A stretch of DNA of 64,000 nt from an uncultured Saprospiraceae bacterium (GCA_937139495.1 CAKZQC010000041.1:56178-120177), one strand, 5' to 3'. Counted from the first letter of the stretch, positions 27,179 to 35,427 are shown. Translations and numbers: made by a program. Notes: generated from the letters alone by a model not told the origin.

Positions 27179-27196
27179 TTTAGGCAATTGTCTAAA
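27179..27196. promoter_or_regulatory. Palindromic operator candidate of the SdpR-like regulator
   Basis: TTTAGGCAATTGTCTAAA is an 18-bp palindrome with one mismatched pair, 15 bp upstream of the regulator's start. A looser outer symmetry (GTTTAA...TTAAAC, about 27164-27204) surrounds it. ArsR-family dimers bind sites of this kind, so autoregulation is likely. Confidence 0.65.
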
Positions 27197-27277
27197 TGGT
27201 TAAACTCTAAAAATAAAATAAAGTTGCGTTTGGGAGGAAACAACTTCAAAATTTATGGAAGAATGAGCGAAAATCCC

Positions 27278-27451
27278 TTAGGGTATTTCTACAGAAGTTT
27301 GGCTGTTGGCTTGGTCGTGAATACTGCCAATGAGTTCAAAAACTTCATTGAAAGGAAGGTTGCCCAATGCTTTGAGTACTAGGTTGACTTCTTCTATATT
27401 GAGGGATAACTGAATGGGTGGGCGAGGAGTTGTATTCTTGTTTTCTTTCAT
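27278..27451 (-). CDS. Small conserved-looking protein, 57 residues
   Basis: From ATG at 27451: MKENKNTTPRPPIQLSLNIE, then EVNLVLKALGNLPFNEVFEL and IGSIHDQANSQTSVEIP. The composition (strand LSLNIEE, amphipathic helix VNLVLKALG, helix NEVFELIGSIHDQA) resembles a small soluble family that I recall from other Bacteroidota but cannot name. It lies upstream of the SdpR-like operon on the same strand with the operator between them, so it is probably separately transcribed. Confidence 0.7.
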   Translation of the reverse strand: MKENKNTTPRPPIQLSLNIEEVNLVLKALGNLPFNEVFELIGSIHDQANSQTSVEIP

Positions 27452-27482
27452 GATTGATTATATTAGGTTGCCCTAATGTAGT

Positions 27483-27649
27483 AAGAGCATGTCTAAATTT
27501 ATACTAATTTGTAATTTGAAAAGTCTTTTCTTGTTATATTTCGCCTATTTTTTGCTCCATAGCTAAGGCTATGCAGTAAAAAAGGAGGTTTATCTAACAA
27601 AAAAATCCTACACAAATCATCAAAAAATATAATTTTAGACACGCTCTAA
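27483..27649. mobile_element. MITE-like repeat, family 1, copy B
   Basis: The ends AGAGCATGTCTAAATTTATA and TATAATTTTAGACACGCTCT are inverted copies of each other. The centre holds TTTTTTGCTCCATAGC and GCTATGCAGTAAAAAA, a stem with TAAG loop, one G-T pair and one mismatch. About 167 bp, no coding frame. Confidence 0.75.
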
Positions 27650-27807
27650 AGTTGTAGAACAGTTGGCAACTTTGGAGATACAAAATTGTAGAAAGTAGAA
27701 GTATGATTTTGTTGGATAATGACTGGAGTTCTGTTAATTTTGTCAAAATAACTTGTAACTAATCGTGTTTTTAGTTATTAAGATAACAAACAATTTTAGA
27801 CATGCTC
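27650..27807. repeat. Spacer ending in a solo family-1 terminal repeat
   Basis: Between copies B and C. Its right end ATTTTAGACATGCTCT (about 27793-27807) is a family-1 end, joined head to head with copy C through the palindrome GCTCTTAGAGC. Its left end abuts the end of copy B. The interior does not match the other copies, so it may be a decayed element or captured sequence. Confidence 0.5.
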
Positions 27808-27808
27808 T

Positions 27809-27976
27809 TAGAGCGTGTCTAAAACTATACTAATTTGTAATTTGAAAAGTCTTTTCTTGTTATATTTTGCCTATTTTTCACCGCATAGCTAAGGCTATGA
27901 GGTGAAAAATGAGTCTTAGCTAACAAAAAAAATCCTACACAAATTATCAAAAATTCTAATTTTAGAAACGCTCTTA
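27809..27976. mobile_element. MITE-like repeat, family 1, copy C
   Basis: The left end AGAGCGTGTCTAAAACTATA and right end AATTTTAGAAACGCTCT are inverted copies. The centre TTTTTCACCGCATAGC, TAAG, GCTATGAGGTGAAAAA is a 16-position stem with one mismatch; bases that differ from copy B have changed on both sides so pairing is kept. Another family-1 end (TTAGAGCATG) begins immediately after it. Confidence 0.75.
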
Positions 27977-28022
27977 GAGCATGATTTGCAAATGTGCAAA
28001 ATGGCACCTAAAAATAATACTT

Positions 28023-28790
28023 ATGAAAACGACTTTTTTGTGGATACTACTCGGCAGTTTCCTAATAGGATGTAACACGACAGAAAACCCCAATACAGAT
28101 ACCCTAGAAGGAGCAGAACAATTGTCCTCAACGACCGAAGAGTTGAAGTTGGTAGAAAAAATAACGTATGCTCCCGATAGTAGCAAGACGGTTTATCAAG
28201 TGAATGAGCATACCAATCAGAAGCATGGAAAGTATCAAGAATTTGATGCAGCAGGGACATTGAGAATAGAAAGAAATTATGAATCAGATTTGGCGACGGG
28301 TAGCGAAAAAATGTACAACGAAGCAGGCAAATTAACGAGCCAATTTCTGCTCAATGCAGGCAAATATGATGGTAGATTTGAATATTACTATGAAGATGGT
28401 ACGCTCAAACAAGAAGGAGTCTATAAGGAAGATAAAATGGAGGGCGAGCTCAAAACCTATTACGCCAACGGAAAAATGAAGGAAACAATAGTACTAGTAG
28501 GGGGCAAAACACAGGGTCCATTTGTAGAATATAACGAAAATGGCACCCTCAAAACAGAGGGGACTTATAATTATAAACAAGAACAGGAAACGCTGGAAAT
28601 GGGACTGCTCAAAGAGTACGACGTAGAAGGAGAATTGACAACCAAGAAAGTTTGTCAAGATGGGGTTTGTTGTACCATTTGGACGAAAGCAGATGGAGCG
28701 GTAAATACCAAAAACTCACTTTGCGAATCTATTGTAGAAGCTTATAATGCCAATCCAGAGAATCAAGAAACTAACTCAACGGTAGAATAA
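28023..28790 (+). CDS. MORN-repeat (YwqK-type) lipoprotein 1
   Basis: A 255-residue protein with lipobox LIGC (Cys17). The mature part carries at least five MORN-like repeats of about 22 residues: HGKYQEFDAAGTLRIER, TGSEKMYNEAGKLTSQF, DGRFEYYYEDGTLKQEG, EGELKTYYANGKMKETI, GPFVEYNENGTLKTEG. The C-terminus has CQDGVCCTIWTKADGAVNTK. Such proteins are often labelled YwqK-family antitoxins, but as surface or periplasmic lipoproteins an antitoxin role is doubtful. ATG at 28023 starts the signal; the gene overlaps the next by TAATG. Confidence 0.8.
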   Translation: MKTTFLWILLGSFLIGCNTTENPNTDTLEGAEQLSSTTEELKLVEKITYAPDSSKTVYQVNEHTNQKHGKYQEFDAAGTLRIERNYESDLATGSEKMYNEAGKLTSQFLLNAGKYDGRFEYYYEDGTLKQEGVYKEDKMEGELKTYYANGKMKETIVLVGGKTQGPFVEYNENGTLKTEGTYNYKQEQETLEMGLLKEYDVEGELTTKKVCQDGVCCTIWTKADGAVNTKNSLCESIVEAYNANPENQETNSTVE

Positions 28791-29461
28791 TGAGGAATAC
28801 TCCAATAAAACAACTGGTACTTCTGTTAATCACTGTAGTCTGCTTTTCTGCTTGCCAAATCAAGACGGTTCGGGTTCGTGATCAAGGCAAATTGATAGAA
28901 AAATATCAAATTAATCGAAAGACGAAAGAGAAGGAAGGCTACGCCAAATCGTTTTATGACAATAAAAAAATAGCGATTGTAGAATACTACAAAAATGGTC
29001 TGTTAGATGGCACAATTACTAGCTATTATCCTGATGGAAGTACACAAAGCACCACCATAGCGACCGCAGGAAAATACGAAGGCGATTTTAGGTATTATTA
29101 TGAAGATGGTACGCTCAAACAAAAAGGCATCCATCGCAACGATAAAATAGAAGGCAACTTAACGAGCTATTACCCAAACGGGCAAATAAAAGAAGTTGTC
29201 TGGATTCGGGCAAACGATGAAAATGGTCCTTTCAGAGAATATAATCAAGCAGGGGTTTTGACTGCTCAAGGCAATTATGTAACCGTAGGAGAAGCGACAG
29301 CACTCGAAGATGGTTTATTGTATTTGTATGACAAAGAAACAGGAAAATTAGAGAAAAAAATGCGTTGTAAAGAAGGTGTTTGTTGTACTATTTGGAATAA
29401 CACAGCGGGTTATGTGTCTTCCAAAAATAAACTTTGTGACGAGATTTTGGATAAGGAATAG
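28790..29461 (+). CDS. MORN-repeat (YwqK-type) lipoprotein 2
   Basis: A 223-residue paralogue of the preceding gene: lipobox FSAC (Cys22), repeats DGTITSYYPDGSTQSTT, EGDFRYYYEDGTLKQKG, EGNLTSYYPNGQIKEVV, GPFREYNQAGVLTAQG, and the same tail CKEGVCCTIWN...NKLC. The shared block YYEDGTLKQ is nearly identical at DNA level, pointing to tandem duplication. Four tail cysteines are kept in both copies and may form disulfides. Ends before a terminator at 29548. Confidence 0.8.
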   Translation: MRNTPIKQLVLLLITVVCFSACQIKTVRVRDQGKLIEKYQINRKTKEKEGYAKSFYDNKKIAIVEYYKNGLLDGTITSYYPDGSTQSTTIATAGKYEGDFRYYYEDGTLKQKGIHRNDKIEGNLTSYYPNGQIKEVVWIRANDENGPFREYNQAGVLTAQGNYVTVGEATALEDGLLYLYDKETGKLEKKMRCKEGVCCTIWNNTAGYVSSKNKLCDEILDKE

Positions 29462-29547
29462 CCCATAATATTCAGCAAATAATTAGCCTATGCTATTATT
29501 TAACAGCTAGGGTAAGCAGCAAATAAAGCTGCCTGTGCGTTTATAAG

Positions 29548-29583
29548 AAAGTCGCCACAACCAAATGGTTGTGGCGACTTTAA
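29548..29583 (+). terminator. Terminator after the MORN pair
   Basis: AAAGTCGCCACAACCA and TGGTTGTGGCGACTTT form a perfect 16-bp stem with an AA(A)T-type loop. The following sequence is AT-rich with only a short T-run. Confidence 0.75.
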
Positions 29584-29746
29584 ATTTTATTCATCTCCTG
29601 CTCTAGGAGCATCTAAATTAGCTACTTTATAGATTCTAACTCTACATTATTTACCATTTTTTAGCAGAAAAAACAAGCCTATTCCTACGTATAGGAATGT
29701 TCTTTAAGAACGATGATTACACTGTTTTTTCGTCCAAATCGAAATA

Positions 29747-30412
29747 ATGAAAAGTATGCTATTTGTACTCCTCCTTTGGAGTTTTCCTTCCATCATTTTG
29801 GCTCAACACCACTGGCTTGGTACTGTTCTGGGTATTGACATTACCAACAAAGCAGATTATGCCGTCCCCAACAAAGTTGGATTTATAGGCGGTCTGACGT
29901 ATGGCTATCAAGCCCACCAAAATTTTGTATTTGAAGCTAATCTACTATATAACCAACGTGGTTTTCAACAAGATTATCAGTTCCGAGATGTGAACGGCAA
30001 AGTCATGTACCACGAGCGTGTCGTGTATGGCTTCAATTACCTATCGTTGCCACTCAAACTGAGTTGTCGAACCGATGACCCCTTGCATTTGATTGCCAAT
30101 GTGGGCGTTTTGCCCTCGGTGCTACTTCAAGCAGCAACATCTTCCTTGACGAAGCCACCGATAGAAAGAAACAAAGTTAGTTTTGATTTGGGAGTTATAG
30201 CAGAGTTAGGGATTGGTTATACGCTCTACAAAAACGTTTCTTTTTATGCTTTGGCAGGGGTACAGCGTACCTTTTGGACAGTCAATCCCAATATGAGCAG
30301 AAACAAAACTATCTCACATTATGGCTGGGACTTTTCCTTGGGTTTTCGTTACATATTGGAAAAAGAGGTCAAAGCCGATACGCCCGTCCAGCTCCAATCT
30401 CCTCGAGTGTAG
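29747..30412 (+). CDS. Outer-membrane beta-barrel protein (porin-family, OMP_b-brl type)
   Basis: A 221-residue protein with signal peptide MKSMLFVLLLWSFPSIILAQ. The rest alternates hydrophobic/aromatic residues as in an eight-strand barrel: VGFIGGLTYGYQAHQNFVFE, EANLLYNQRGF, FNYLSLPLKLSC, SFDLGVIAELGIGYTLYKNV, WDFSLGFRYILEK. PF13568-like barrels of this kind are abundant in Bacteroidota; ligand or role unknown. It precedes porQ by 111 bp on the same strand. Confidence 0.78.
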   Translation: MKSMLFVLLLWSFPSIILAQHHWLGTVLGIDITNKADYAVPNKVGFIGGLTYGYQAHQNFVFEANLLYNQRGFQQDYQFRDVNGKVMYHERVVYGFNYLSLPLKLSCRTDDPLHLIANVGVLPSVLLQAATSSLTKPPIERNKVSFDLGVIAELGIGYTLYKNVSFYALAGVQRTFWTVNPNMSRNKTISHYGWDFSLGFRYILEKEVKADTPVQLQSPRV

Positions 30413-30523
30413 CTTACTTAACAGAACTGTTTGTGCCGCATAGACAGAAAACACCACTTTTTTTTGCTAATTTTGAGTACTTGCAAGCCTTGCAGGTATT
30501 CGTATTCTACCAAATAAATAATT

Positions 30524-31618
30524 ATGAAATTATATTTTAGGCTACTCGCCCTTGTGTTACTAACGGTCAATTTGACCACCGCACAGATAGGCGGCAATAG
30601 CACCTACGAATTTTTGAGATTGCCGACCACGGCACGTATTACCGCCACGGGTGGGAGTTTGATTACGGTCAAGGATAGTGATTTAGGATTGGCGTTTAGC
30701 AATCCCGCAGCACTCAATGAGAGCATGCACCAAAAAGTATCTTTCAATCAGAGTATTTATATGGGCGGAACCACCTACGGCTATTTGGCGTATGGACATC
30801 ACATCGACAAAATTCCGCTTACGGTACATGCAGGATTGCAGTACATGAGTTATGGCAAGTTTCAAGATAGAGATATTACTGGAGCGCCTACGGGCGAATC
30901 TCGTGCAGGAGACTATGCCATCAATATAGGTGCAGGATATCAGGCGAGCAAATTTCTTTCGGTAGGAGCCAACGTCAAGACGATTTTATCTTATTTGGGC
31001 AGTTATAACTCGACAGGTATGGCGTTTGACCTTGCAGGAATGTACAACGATACGGCACACAAAATAGCGGTAACGGTCGCTTTCAAAAATATAGGAACAC
31101 AATTTTCGACTTATGCACGCAATCAAAACTTTGAACCCTTACCTACGGATTTGCAGATTGGTTTTGCTCATCAGTTGAAATATATCCCAATGCGCTTTTC
31201 AGTTATTATGCACAATATACAGCGTTGGGGAATCGTGTACGACGACCCTAGCCAACAGAGCAATCAAATACTATTGACAGACAATGCCAATCAACCGACG
31301 ACTAACAATGCAGGTAAAGTGGTAGATGATATTTTCCGCCACTTTATATTCAATATAGAATTTTTGTTTGGTAGAAAAGGCAAGCCAGAAACCGTACGAT
31401 TGGCGGCAGGATACAATCACATGCGTCGAGGTGAATTGGGCGTGAGTACGCTCAATAATCTATCAGGATTTTCCTTTGGTTTGGGCATTCGTGTCAAACA
31501 ATTTCAGTTTGATTATGGGTTTGGTAGTTATCACTTTGCAGGAGCGGCACACCATTTGGGTTTGTCGGTGAATTTGAGTGAATTTATGAAAGGAAATAGC
31601 AGAGGAACTGCTAATTGA
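30524..31618 (+). CDS. porQ: Type IX secretion system protein PorQ
   Basis: A 364-residue protein with signal peptide MKLYFRLLALVLLTVNLTTAQ. The start GGNSTYEFLRLPTTARITATGG and the barrel strands DLGLAFSNPAALN, GYLAYGHHIDKIPLTVHAGL, RAGDYAINIGAGYQ, FDYGFGSYHFAG match the PorQ/PorV-like 14-strand barrel family. PorQ joins PorV, PorU and PorZ in the attachment complex that anchors T9SS cargo at the surface, in agreement with the T9SS-sorted proteins in this window. Confidence 0.88.
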   Translation: MKLYFRLLALVLLTVNLTTAQIGGNSTYEFLRLPTTARITATGGSLITVKDSDLGLAFSNPAALNESMHQKVSFNQSIYMGGTTYGYLAYGHHIDKIPLTVHAGLQYMSYGKFQDRDITGAPTGESRAGDYAINIGAGYQASKFLSVGANVKTILSYLGSYNSTGMAFDLAGMYNDTAHKIAVTVAFKNIGTQFSTYARNQNFEPLPTDLQIGFAHQLKYIPMRFSVIMHNIQRWGIVYDDPSQQSNQILLTDNANQPTTNNAGKVVDDIFRHFIFNIEFLFGRKGKPETVRLAAGYNHMRRGELGVSTLNNLSGFSFGLGIRVKQFQFDYGFGSYHFAGAAHHLGLSVNLSEFMKGNSRGTAN

Positions 31619-31630
31619 TATTAGCAGAAT

Positions 31631-31676
31631 AAAAAAAAGGCGACCCACTCTAACACTTACAAATGAGTAGGTCGCC
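31631..31676 (-). terminator. Terminator between porQ and the glucosaminidase gene
   Basis: GGCGACC and GGTCGCC (with ACTC/GAGT inside) form a hairpin; eight As on the plus strand give a T-run for minus-strand transcripts, so it mainly ends the glucosaminidase-domain gene and may also stop porQ. Confidence 0.75.
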
Positions 31677-31726
31677 AAGCCAATAAAAATAGTGTACTCG
31701 ACTTGAACACCGTGGCTATTAAAATC

Positions 31727-32620
31727 TTAGTCTTCTTTGGAATTATCGATAACATCAAATTCTTGCAAGTGGTGCAGCTGAATAAGATTAGCTAATTGAT
31801 TGGCTTTTGGGAATTGGGTTTTTTGTAGTCCTGCCAGCCAAACTTGATAGTCTAGTTTAGCAATATCTTTGATAACGGCAAGTTCGCCAGAAGTCAATAA
31901 TACACTAGCCGCACGGAAACTCGTCCAAGCGTTTTCGTATTGGCTATAACAAGTGCCGTTGACCGATTGCTGCCCTGTGATTCCTGCTGCCAGTGGATTG
32001 TCGGCACACGAAATGCCAAAATGATTGTGGCTACTTTGTGCCAACGGATGTGTCCCATAATTGCTATTAGCAATAGCCAATGCAAGCAAAACAGAAGCGG
32101 GGATATTGTATTTCTGCATTTCGGATTGTGCCAAATCGGCAAAGCGAGCAATATAGTTATCTTGTGCAGCAGTCGATACTGCTATAGATTGATTATAAAT
32201 GATATTATCAGCAGAAACACTGCTAGTATTGTTAGTAGATAAAGCAGGTACTAGGCTTGCTGTGGCTGCCAAATATTGTTCGTTTGGACTCGGTATATTA
32301 CTACTACGAATAGCCCAAGCCATACAGATAGTTAGCACACAAGTCGTGAGAGCTATTTTTTTGCCTTGCGTACGCAATAGATGTAATAAGTGTTGTTTGG
32401 TGAGTTGACGTTTGAGTTGCGACCAGCGCAAAGCGTGCTGCAACGATTGCAAAATTTGCTTGAAATCATCGAGCTTGGAAGTAGGGACAGGTGGCGGTAT
32501 ATAAATGACAATAGCATTATCTTCTATAGTTTCGGCATCTTGTAGTTCTATATCAATGGCTTCTAGGTTCGGGATTTCGATCGTGAGTGGAGTAGTCGAA
32601 AGGTTGGTGGTCGTATTCAT
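31727..32620 (-). CDS. Membrane-anchored glucosaminidase-domain (FlgJ/Bax-like) protein
   Basis: A 297-residue protein. The first ~100 residues are cytoplasm-like and end in a basic stretch before one membrane helix (KKIALTTCVLTICMAWAI, about 107-124). The C-terminal domain (about 165-285) is glucosaminidase-like (PF01832): YNIPASVLLALAIANSNYGT, HNHFGISC, ENAWTSFRAASVLL, LDYQVWLAGLQKTQFP. In a canonical member the segment reads ASxxxAQAALESGWG with a catalytic Glu; here it reads IANSNYG, so the Glu looks replaced by Asn. ATG at 32620 is chosen because the upstream frame opens only with TTG. Confidence 0.78.
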   Translation of the reverse strand: MNTTTNLSTTPLTIEIPNLEAIDIELQDAETIEDNAIVIYIPPPVPTSKLDDFKQILQSLQHALRWSQLKRQLTKQHLLHLLRTQGKKIALTTCVLTICMAWAIRSSNIPSPNEQYLAATASLVPALSTNNTSSVSADNIIYNQSIAVSTAAQDNYIARFADLAQSEMQKYNIPASVLLALAIANSNYGTHPLAQSSHNHFGISCADNPLAAGITGQQSVNGTCYSQYENAWTSFRAASVLLTSGELAVIKDIAKLDYQVWLAGLQKTQFPKANQLANLIQLHHLQEFDVIDNSKED

Positions 32621-32662
32621 ATTGATAGATATATTTGTAGTAATTGGCTCTTTTTGCTGACA

Positions 32663-32670
32663 CAAATATA
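32663..32670 (-). promoter_or_regulatory. -7 box candidate for the glucosaminidase-domain gene
   Basis: On the minus strand TATATTTG matches TAnnTTTG about 43 bp upstream of the ATG at 32620. TTTG occurs 13 bp further upstream, closer than the usual 17-20 bp, so the -33 assignment is uncertain. Confidence 0.45.
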
Positions 32671-32727
32671 AAACATTTTGTTTCAAATAAAAGTATTTAG
32701 TTCGTAAATTTTAAAACTTTTTGTTTT

Positions 32728-33450
32728 ATGCAGCTTTTTTTTGCACACCGCATACAGGATAACAAGGCATGGCTAGATGCCGAAGAAACTCGACATTGCG
32801 TCAAGACATTGCGCAAGCAAGTGGGAGATACTATCCATTTGGTAGATGGAGAAGGAGGATTTTATGAAGCTCAGATTGTCGATTTTGACAAAAAAAGTTG
32901 TGAATTGCTGCTAAAGCAACAGCTAGCAGACGAGCAAAAGAGGGATTATAAAATTCATATTGCGATAGCACCCACCAAAAATATCAATCGCTTGGAGTGG
33001 TTCTTGGAGAAAGCCACCGAATTGGGGGTAGATACCATTACGCCTATTTTGTGTCAGCGTTCGGAGCGCAAAAATATTAGGCTAGACCGCCTCCAAAAAA
33101 TAATCTTATCTGCAGCGAAACAATCGCTCAAAAGCCAATTTCCGACGATACGAGAATTGACGAAATTTAAAAATTTTGTGGAGCAGACCACTGCCGCAAC
33201 CAAAGTGATTGCACATTGCAATACAAGCCCTTTACCACCTTTGCAGCACTTGGCGGCTATTAGTCAAGATATTATTATCTTGATAGGTCCAGAAGGCGAT
33301 TTTAGTATGCAGGAGGTCGATTTGGCTACCGCCAATGGTTATCAAGAAGTGGGATTGGGCAAAAGCCGATTGCGTACCGAAACGGCAGGTATTGCTGCTT
33401 GTCATACCATACACTTGGTGCAGGCACAAGGAAGTAAAAAGGAGTTATAA
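32728..33450 (+). CDS. rsmE: 16S rRNA (uracil-1498-N3)-methyltransferase
   Basis: A 240-residue SPOUT-family enzyme: N-terminal PUA-like part (MQLFFAHRIQ, HCVKTLRKQVGDTIHLVDGE) and the trefoil-knot C-terminus with LIGPEGDFSMQEVDLATANG and VGLGKSRLRTETAGIAACHT, the SAM-binding signature. It methylates U1498 in the 30S subunit. Length and motifs are complete. Divergent from the glucosaminidase gene; a terminator follows. Confidence 0.95.
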   Translation: MQLFFAHRIQDNKAWLDAEETRHCVKTLRKQVGDTIHLVDGEGGFYEAQIVDFDKKSCELLLKQQLADEQKRDYKIHIAIAPTKNINRLEWFLEKATELGVDTITPILCQRSERKNIRLDRLQKIILSAAKQSLKSQFPTIRELTKFKNFVEQTTAATKVIAHCNTSPLPPLQHLAAISQDIIILIGPEGDFSMQEVDLATANGYQEVGLGKSRLRTETAGIAACHTIHLVQAQGSKKEL

Positions 33451-33455
33451 CAAAA

Positions 33456-33492
33456 AAAGTGCTACAAGGTCTCCACCAAGCAGCACTTTATT
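33456..33492 (+). terminator. Terminator after rsmE
   Basis: AAAGTGCT and AGCACTTT bracket an imperfect inner stem (CAAGG/CCACC region), followed by ATTTTGT. Moderate quality. Confidence 0.6.
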
Positions 33493-33851
33493 TTGTCTAT
33501 AAAAAATAACTTAGAATAGTGGTTTTTGAAATCAAGACTACTGATCCACTACTCAAAAAACTCCTAAAAAAAACAATCTTATTATGACTAATTGACCACA
33601 CAAAACTAAAAACTAATACACATTTGTTTATTACCATTCACACTACTAAAAAATAACAAAACTACTTTGTGTGGTACATTATATCTATATTCAAGTAGTG
33701 TGCCAAATAATAATTGGCTTCATTAAGGAAGTGTCAAAAAAACATAAAGTGTTTCTTAAACCAATTTTTAGCTCTAAAAAATAAAGCTCCAAATGGGGTA
33801 GGTTTTTGAGGGTTATAATCAAAAATATCCCTTCATCATTTTAATTATTTT
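33493..33851. other. Intergenic region before the beta-helix lipoprotein
   Basis: About 360 bp, AT-rich. A spaced inverted repeat CCACACAAA (33596-33604) and TTTGTGTGG (33666-33674) could be a regulatory site or an old element end. No RNA gene or coding frame seen. Confidence 0.4.
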
Positions 33852-35306
33852 ATGAATAACAAAATCATATCCTGTCTAGTCGTTTGTAGTTTTATGCTAC
33901 TCTTATTGCAGTTGAGTTCTTGTACCAAGAATCAATTCATTACCAATCCAGGGGCAGGCTTAGAGTTCGAACTCGATACACTGACCTTCGATACTGTTTT
34001 TACGCAGTTGGGCAATGCCACTCGACGGGTCAAGGTCTATAATCGACACAATCAGCCGATTCAGGTATCCAATGTTTATTTGGGTGGTGGCGAAGCGTCG
34101 GATTTCAATATCAATATAGATGGCTATTCGGGTCACAGCACGACCAATGTAGAAATTCCAGCCAAGGACAGTATTTATATTTTTGCGACGGTCTATATCG
34201 ACCCCAATAATGGAAATTCTGTGCGAGAAGATTCTATTGTTTTTCAGACCGAAGGCGGAGGTAGCCAATCGCTACAATTGTATGCTTATGGTTGGAACGC
34301 AATTTATATTGGACAAGTTGGTTTCGAGACCTTGATTACCTCCAATGTCACTTTGACACCAGCACAGCCGTATATTTTTATGGGTAGGATTCGGTTTAGA
34401 GATGCTTGCCTGACGATACAAGGCGGCACGGAAATTTTTATGTTTGGAGGACCTTCTACGCAGCCTGGGGGGCGAGCTTTGATTTACATTGATTCCAATG
34501 CTTGTATCAAAAGTAATGTGAACGGCTATTTAGACAATCCTGTTGAGATTAAAACACACCGCCTAGAGACCGATTATCAATTGATAACTTTCCATCATCA
34601 AGGTATTTTCTTATCCAACTTTAGTCGAGATAATCAAATCCATGGTACCATTATTCGGAATGGGGTAGATGGCATACAGGTAGAAGGTGGCTCAAGTAAT
34701 GGCAACCCAAAACTCGAAATCAAGAACAGCTATATTTATAATGTAGAGCGAGCGGGGATTATTGCGGTGCAAGCCGATATCAAGGCTGAAAATTTAGTTA
34801 TAGCCAATTCCAATCAATACAATTTGGTAACTATTTATGGTGGTACTTATGAGTTTGAGCATTGTACTTTTGCCAATTATGGAGCGGGATTAGTGACTCG
34901 CAGCGAGCCAATTATTAGCGTTCGAGATTTTTATATTGATGCGGATAAAGTAGTCTTTGTCAATAATGACCCAAGTTATGCACGCTTCACGAATAGTATT
35001 ATTTATGGTACTCGTAGAGAAGAAACAGAGGTGTTGTTGGGAGACCAAGCAGGCAACCCAAATTTTGAAGTCAATTTTGATTACTGCCTCATGCGTCTAG
35101 ATACCTTTACACAAGGTGTGCAACCAACCACCATTACCAATCGTCAACCACTGTTTGTGGATACCGAAGAATTTAATTACGAAATAGATTCATTGGATTC
35201 CCCTGCTTATCAAGCGGCAGTACCAAGGAGTTTATTTAGAGATGCTAATAATAAGGCTCGCAGCTCCAATACGCCAAGTATGGGAGCGTATGAGATTGGG
35301 AATTAG
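33852..35306 (+). CDS. Lipoprotein with right-handed parallel beta-helix
   Basis: A 484-residue protein with lipobox LSSC (Cys24). Residues about 40-150 look like an Ig-like/choice-of-anchor domain (FTQLGNATRRVKVYNRHNQP). The rest is a parallel beta-helix: GTIIRNGVDGIQVEG, LEIKNSYIYNVERAGIIAVQ, YEFEHCTFANYGAGL, and the closing SNTPSMGAYEIG typical of choice-of-anchor Q/right-handed helix proteins. Pectate-lyase-like folds often bind or cut polysaccharides, but no catalytic site is evident. Exposed on the outer membrane most likely. Confidence 0.78.
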   Translation: MNNKIISCLVVCSFMLLLLQLSSCTKNQFITNPGAGLEFELDTLTFDTVFTQLGNATRRVKVYNRHNQPIQVSNVYLGGGEASDFNINIDGYSGHSTTNVEIPAKDSIYIFATVYIDPNNGNSVREDSIVFQTEGGGSQSLQLYAYGWNAIYIGQVGFETLITSNVTLTPAQPYIFMGRIRFRDACLTIQGGTEIFMFGGPSTQPGGRALIYIDSNACIKSNVNGYLDNPVEIKTHRLETDYQLITFHHQGIFLSNFSRDNQIHGTIIRNGVDGIQVEGGSSNGNPKLEIKNSYIYNVERAGIIAVQADIKAENLVIANSNQYNLVTIYGGTYEFEHCTFANYGAGLVTRSEPIISVRDFYIDADKVVFVNNDPSYARFTNSIIYGTRREETEVLLGDQAGNPNFEVNFDYCLMRLDTFTQGVQPTTITNRQPLFVDTEEFNYEIDSLDSPAYQAAVPRSLFRDANNKARSSNTPSMGAYEIGN

Positions 35307-35353
35307 TAGGGTTGTAAATAAATATAAAATCGTACAGAGTATTTTCGTGAGAC

Positions 35354-35396
35354 GAAAAAAAAGCGGTCAAACTCCATTATTGGAATTTGACCGCTT
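35354..35396 (-). terminator. Terminator of clpC
   Basis: AAGCGGTCAAA and TTTGACCGCTT form an 11-bp stem; the loop contains a second CCA/TGG pairing. The A-run at 35354-35362 supplies the T-run for the minus strand. The plus-strand lipoprotein gene ends 48 bp before it. Confidence 0.8.
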
Positions 35397-35427
35397 ACAT
35401 TATATGTATCAAGCTACAAAAGAATTA

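Noticed and set aside
27176..27382. Plus-strand frame of 68 residues
   Set aside because: It is antisense to the better-supported 57-residue minus-strand gene and has no plausible domain or leader; its start also overlaps the operator.
28023..29461. Toxin-antitoxin module based on YwqK-like repeats
   Set aside because: Both proteins carry lipoprotein signals and there is no toxin gene beside them; MORN-type repeats alone do not show an antitoxin.
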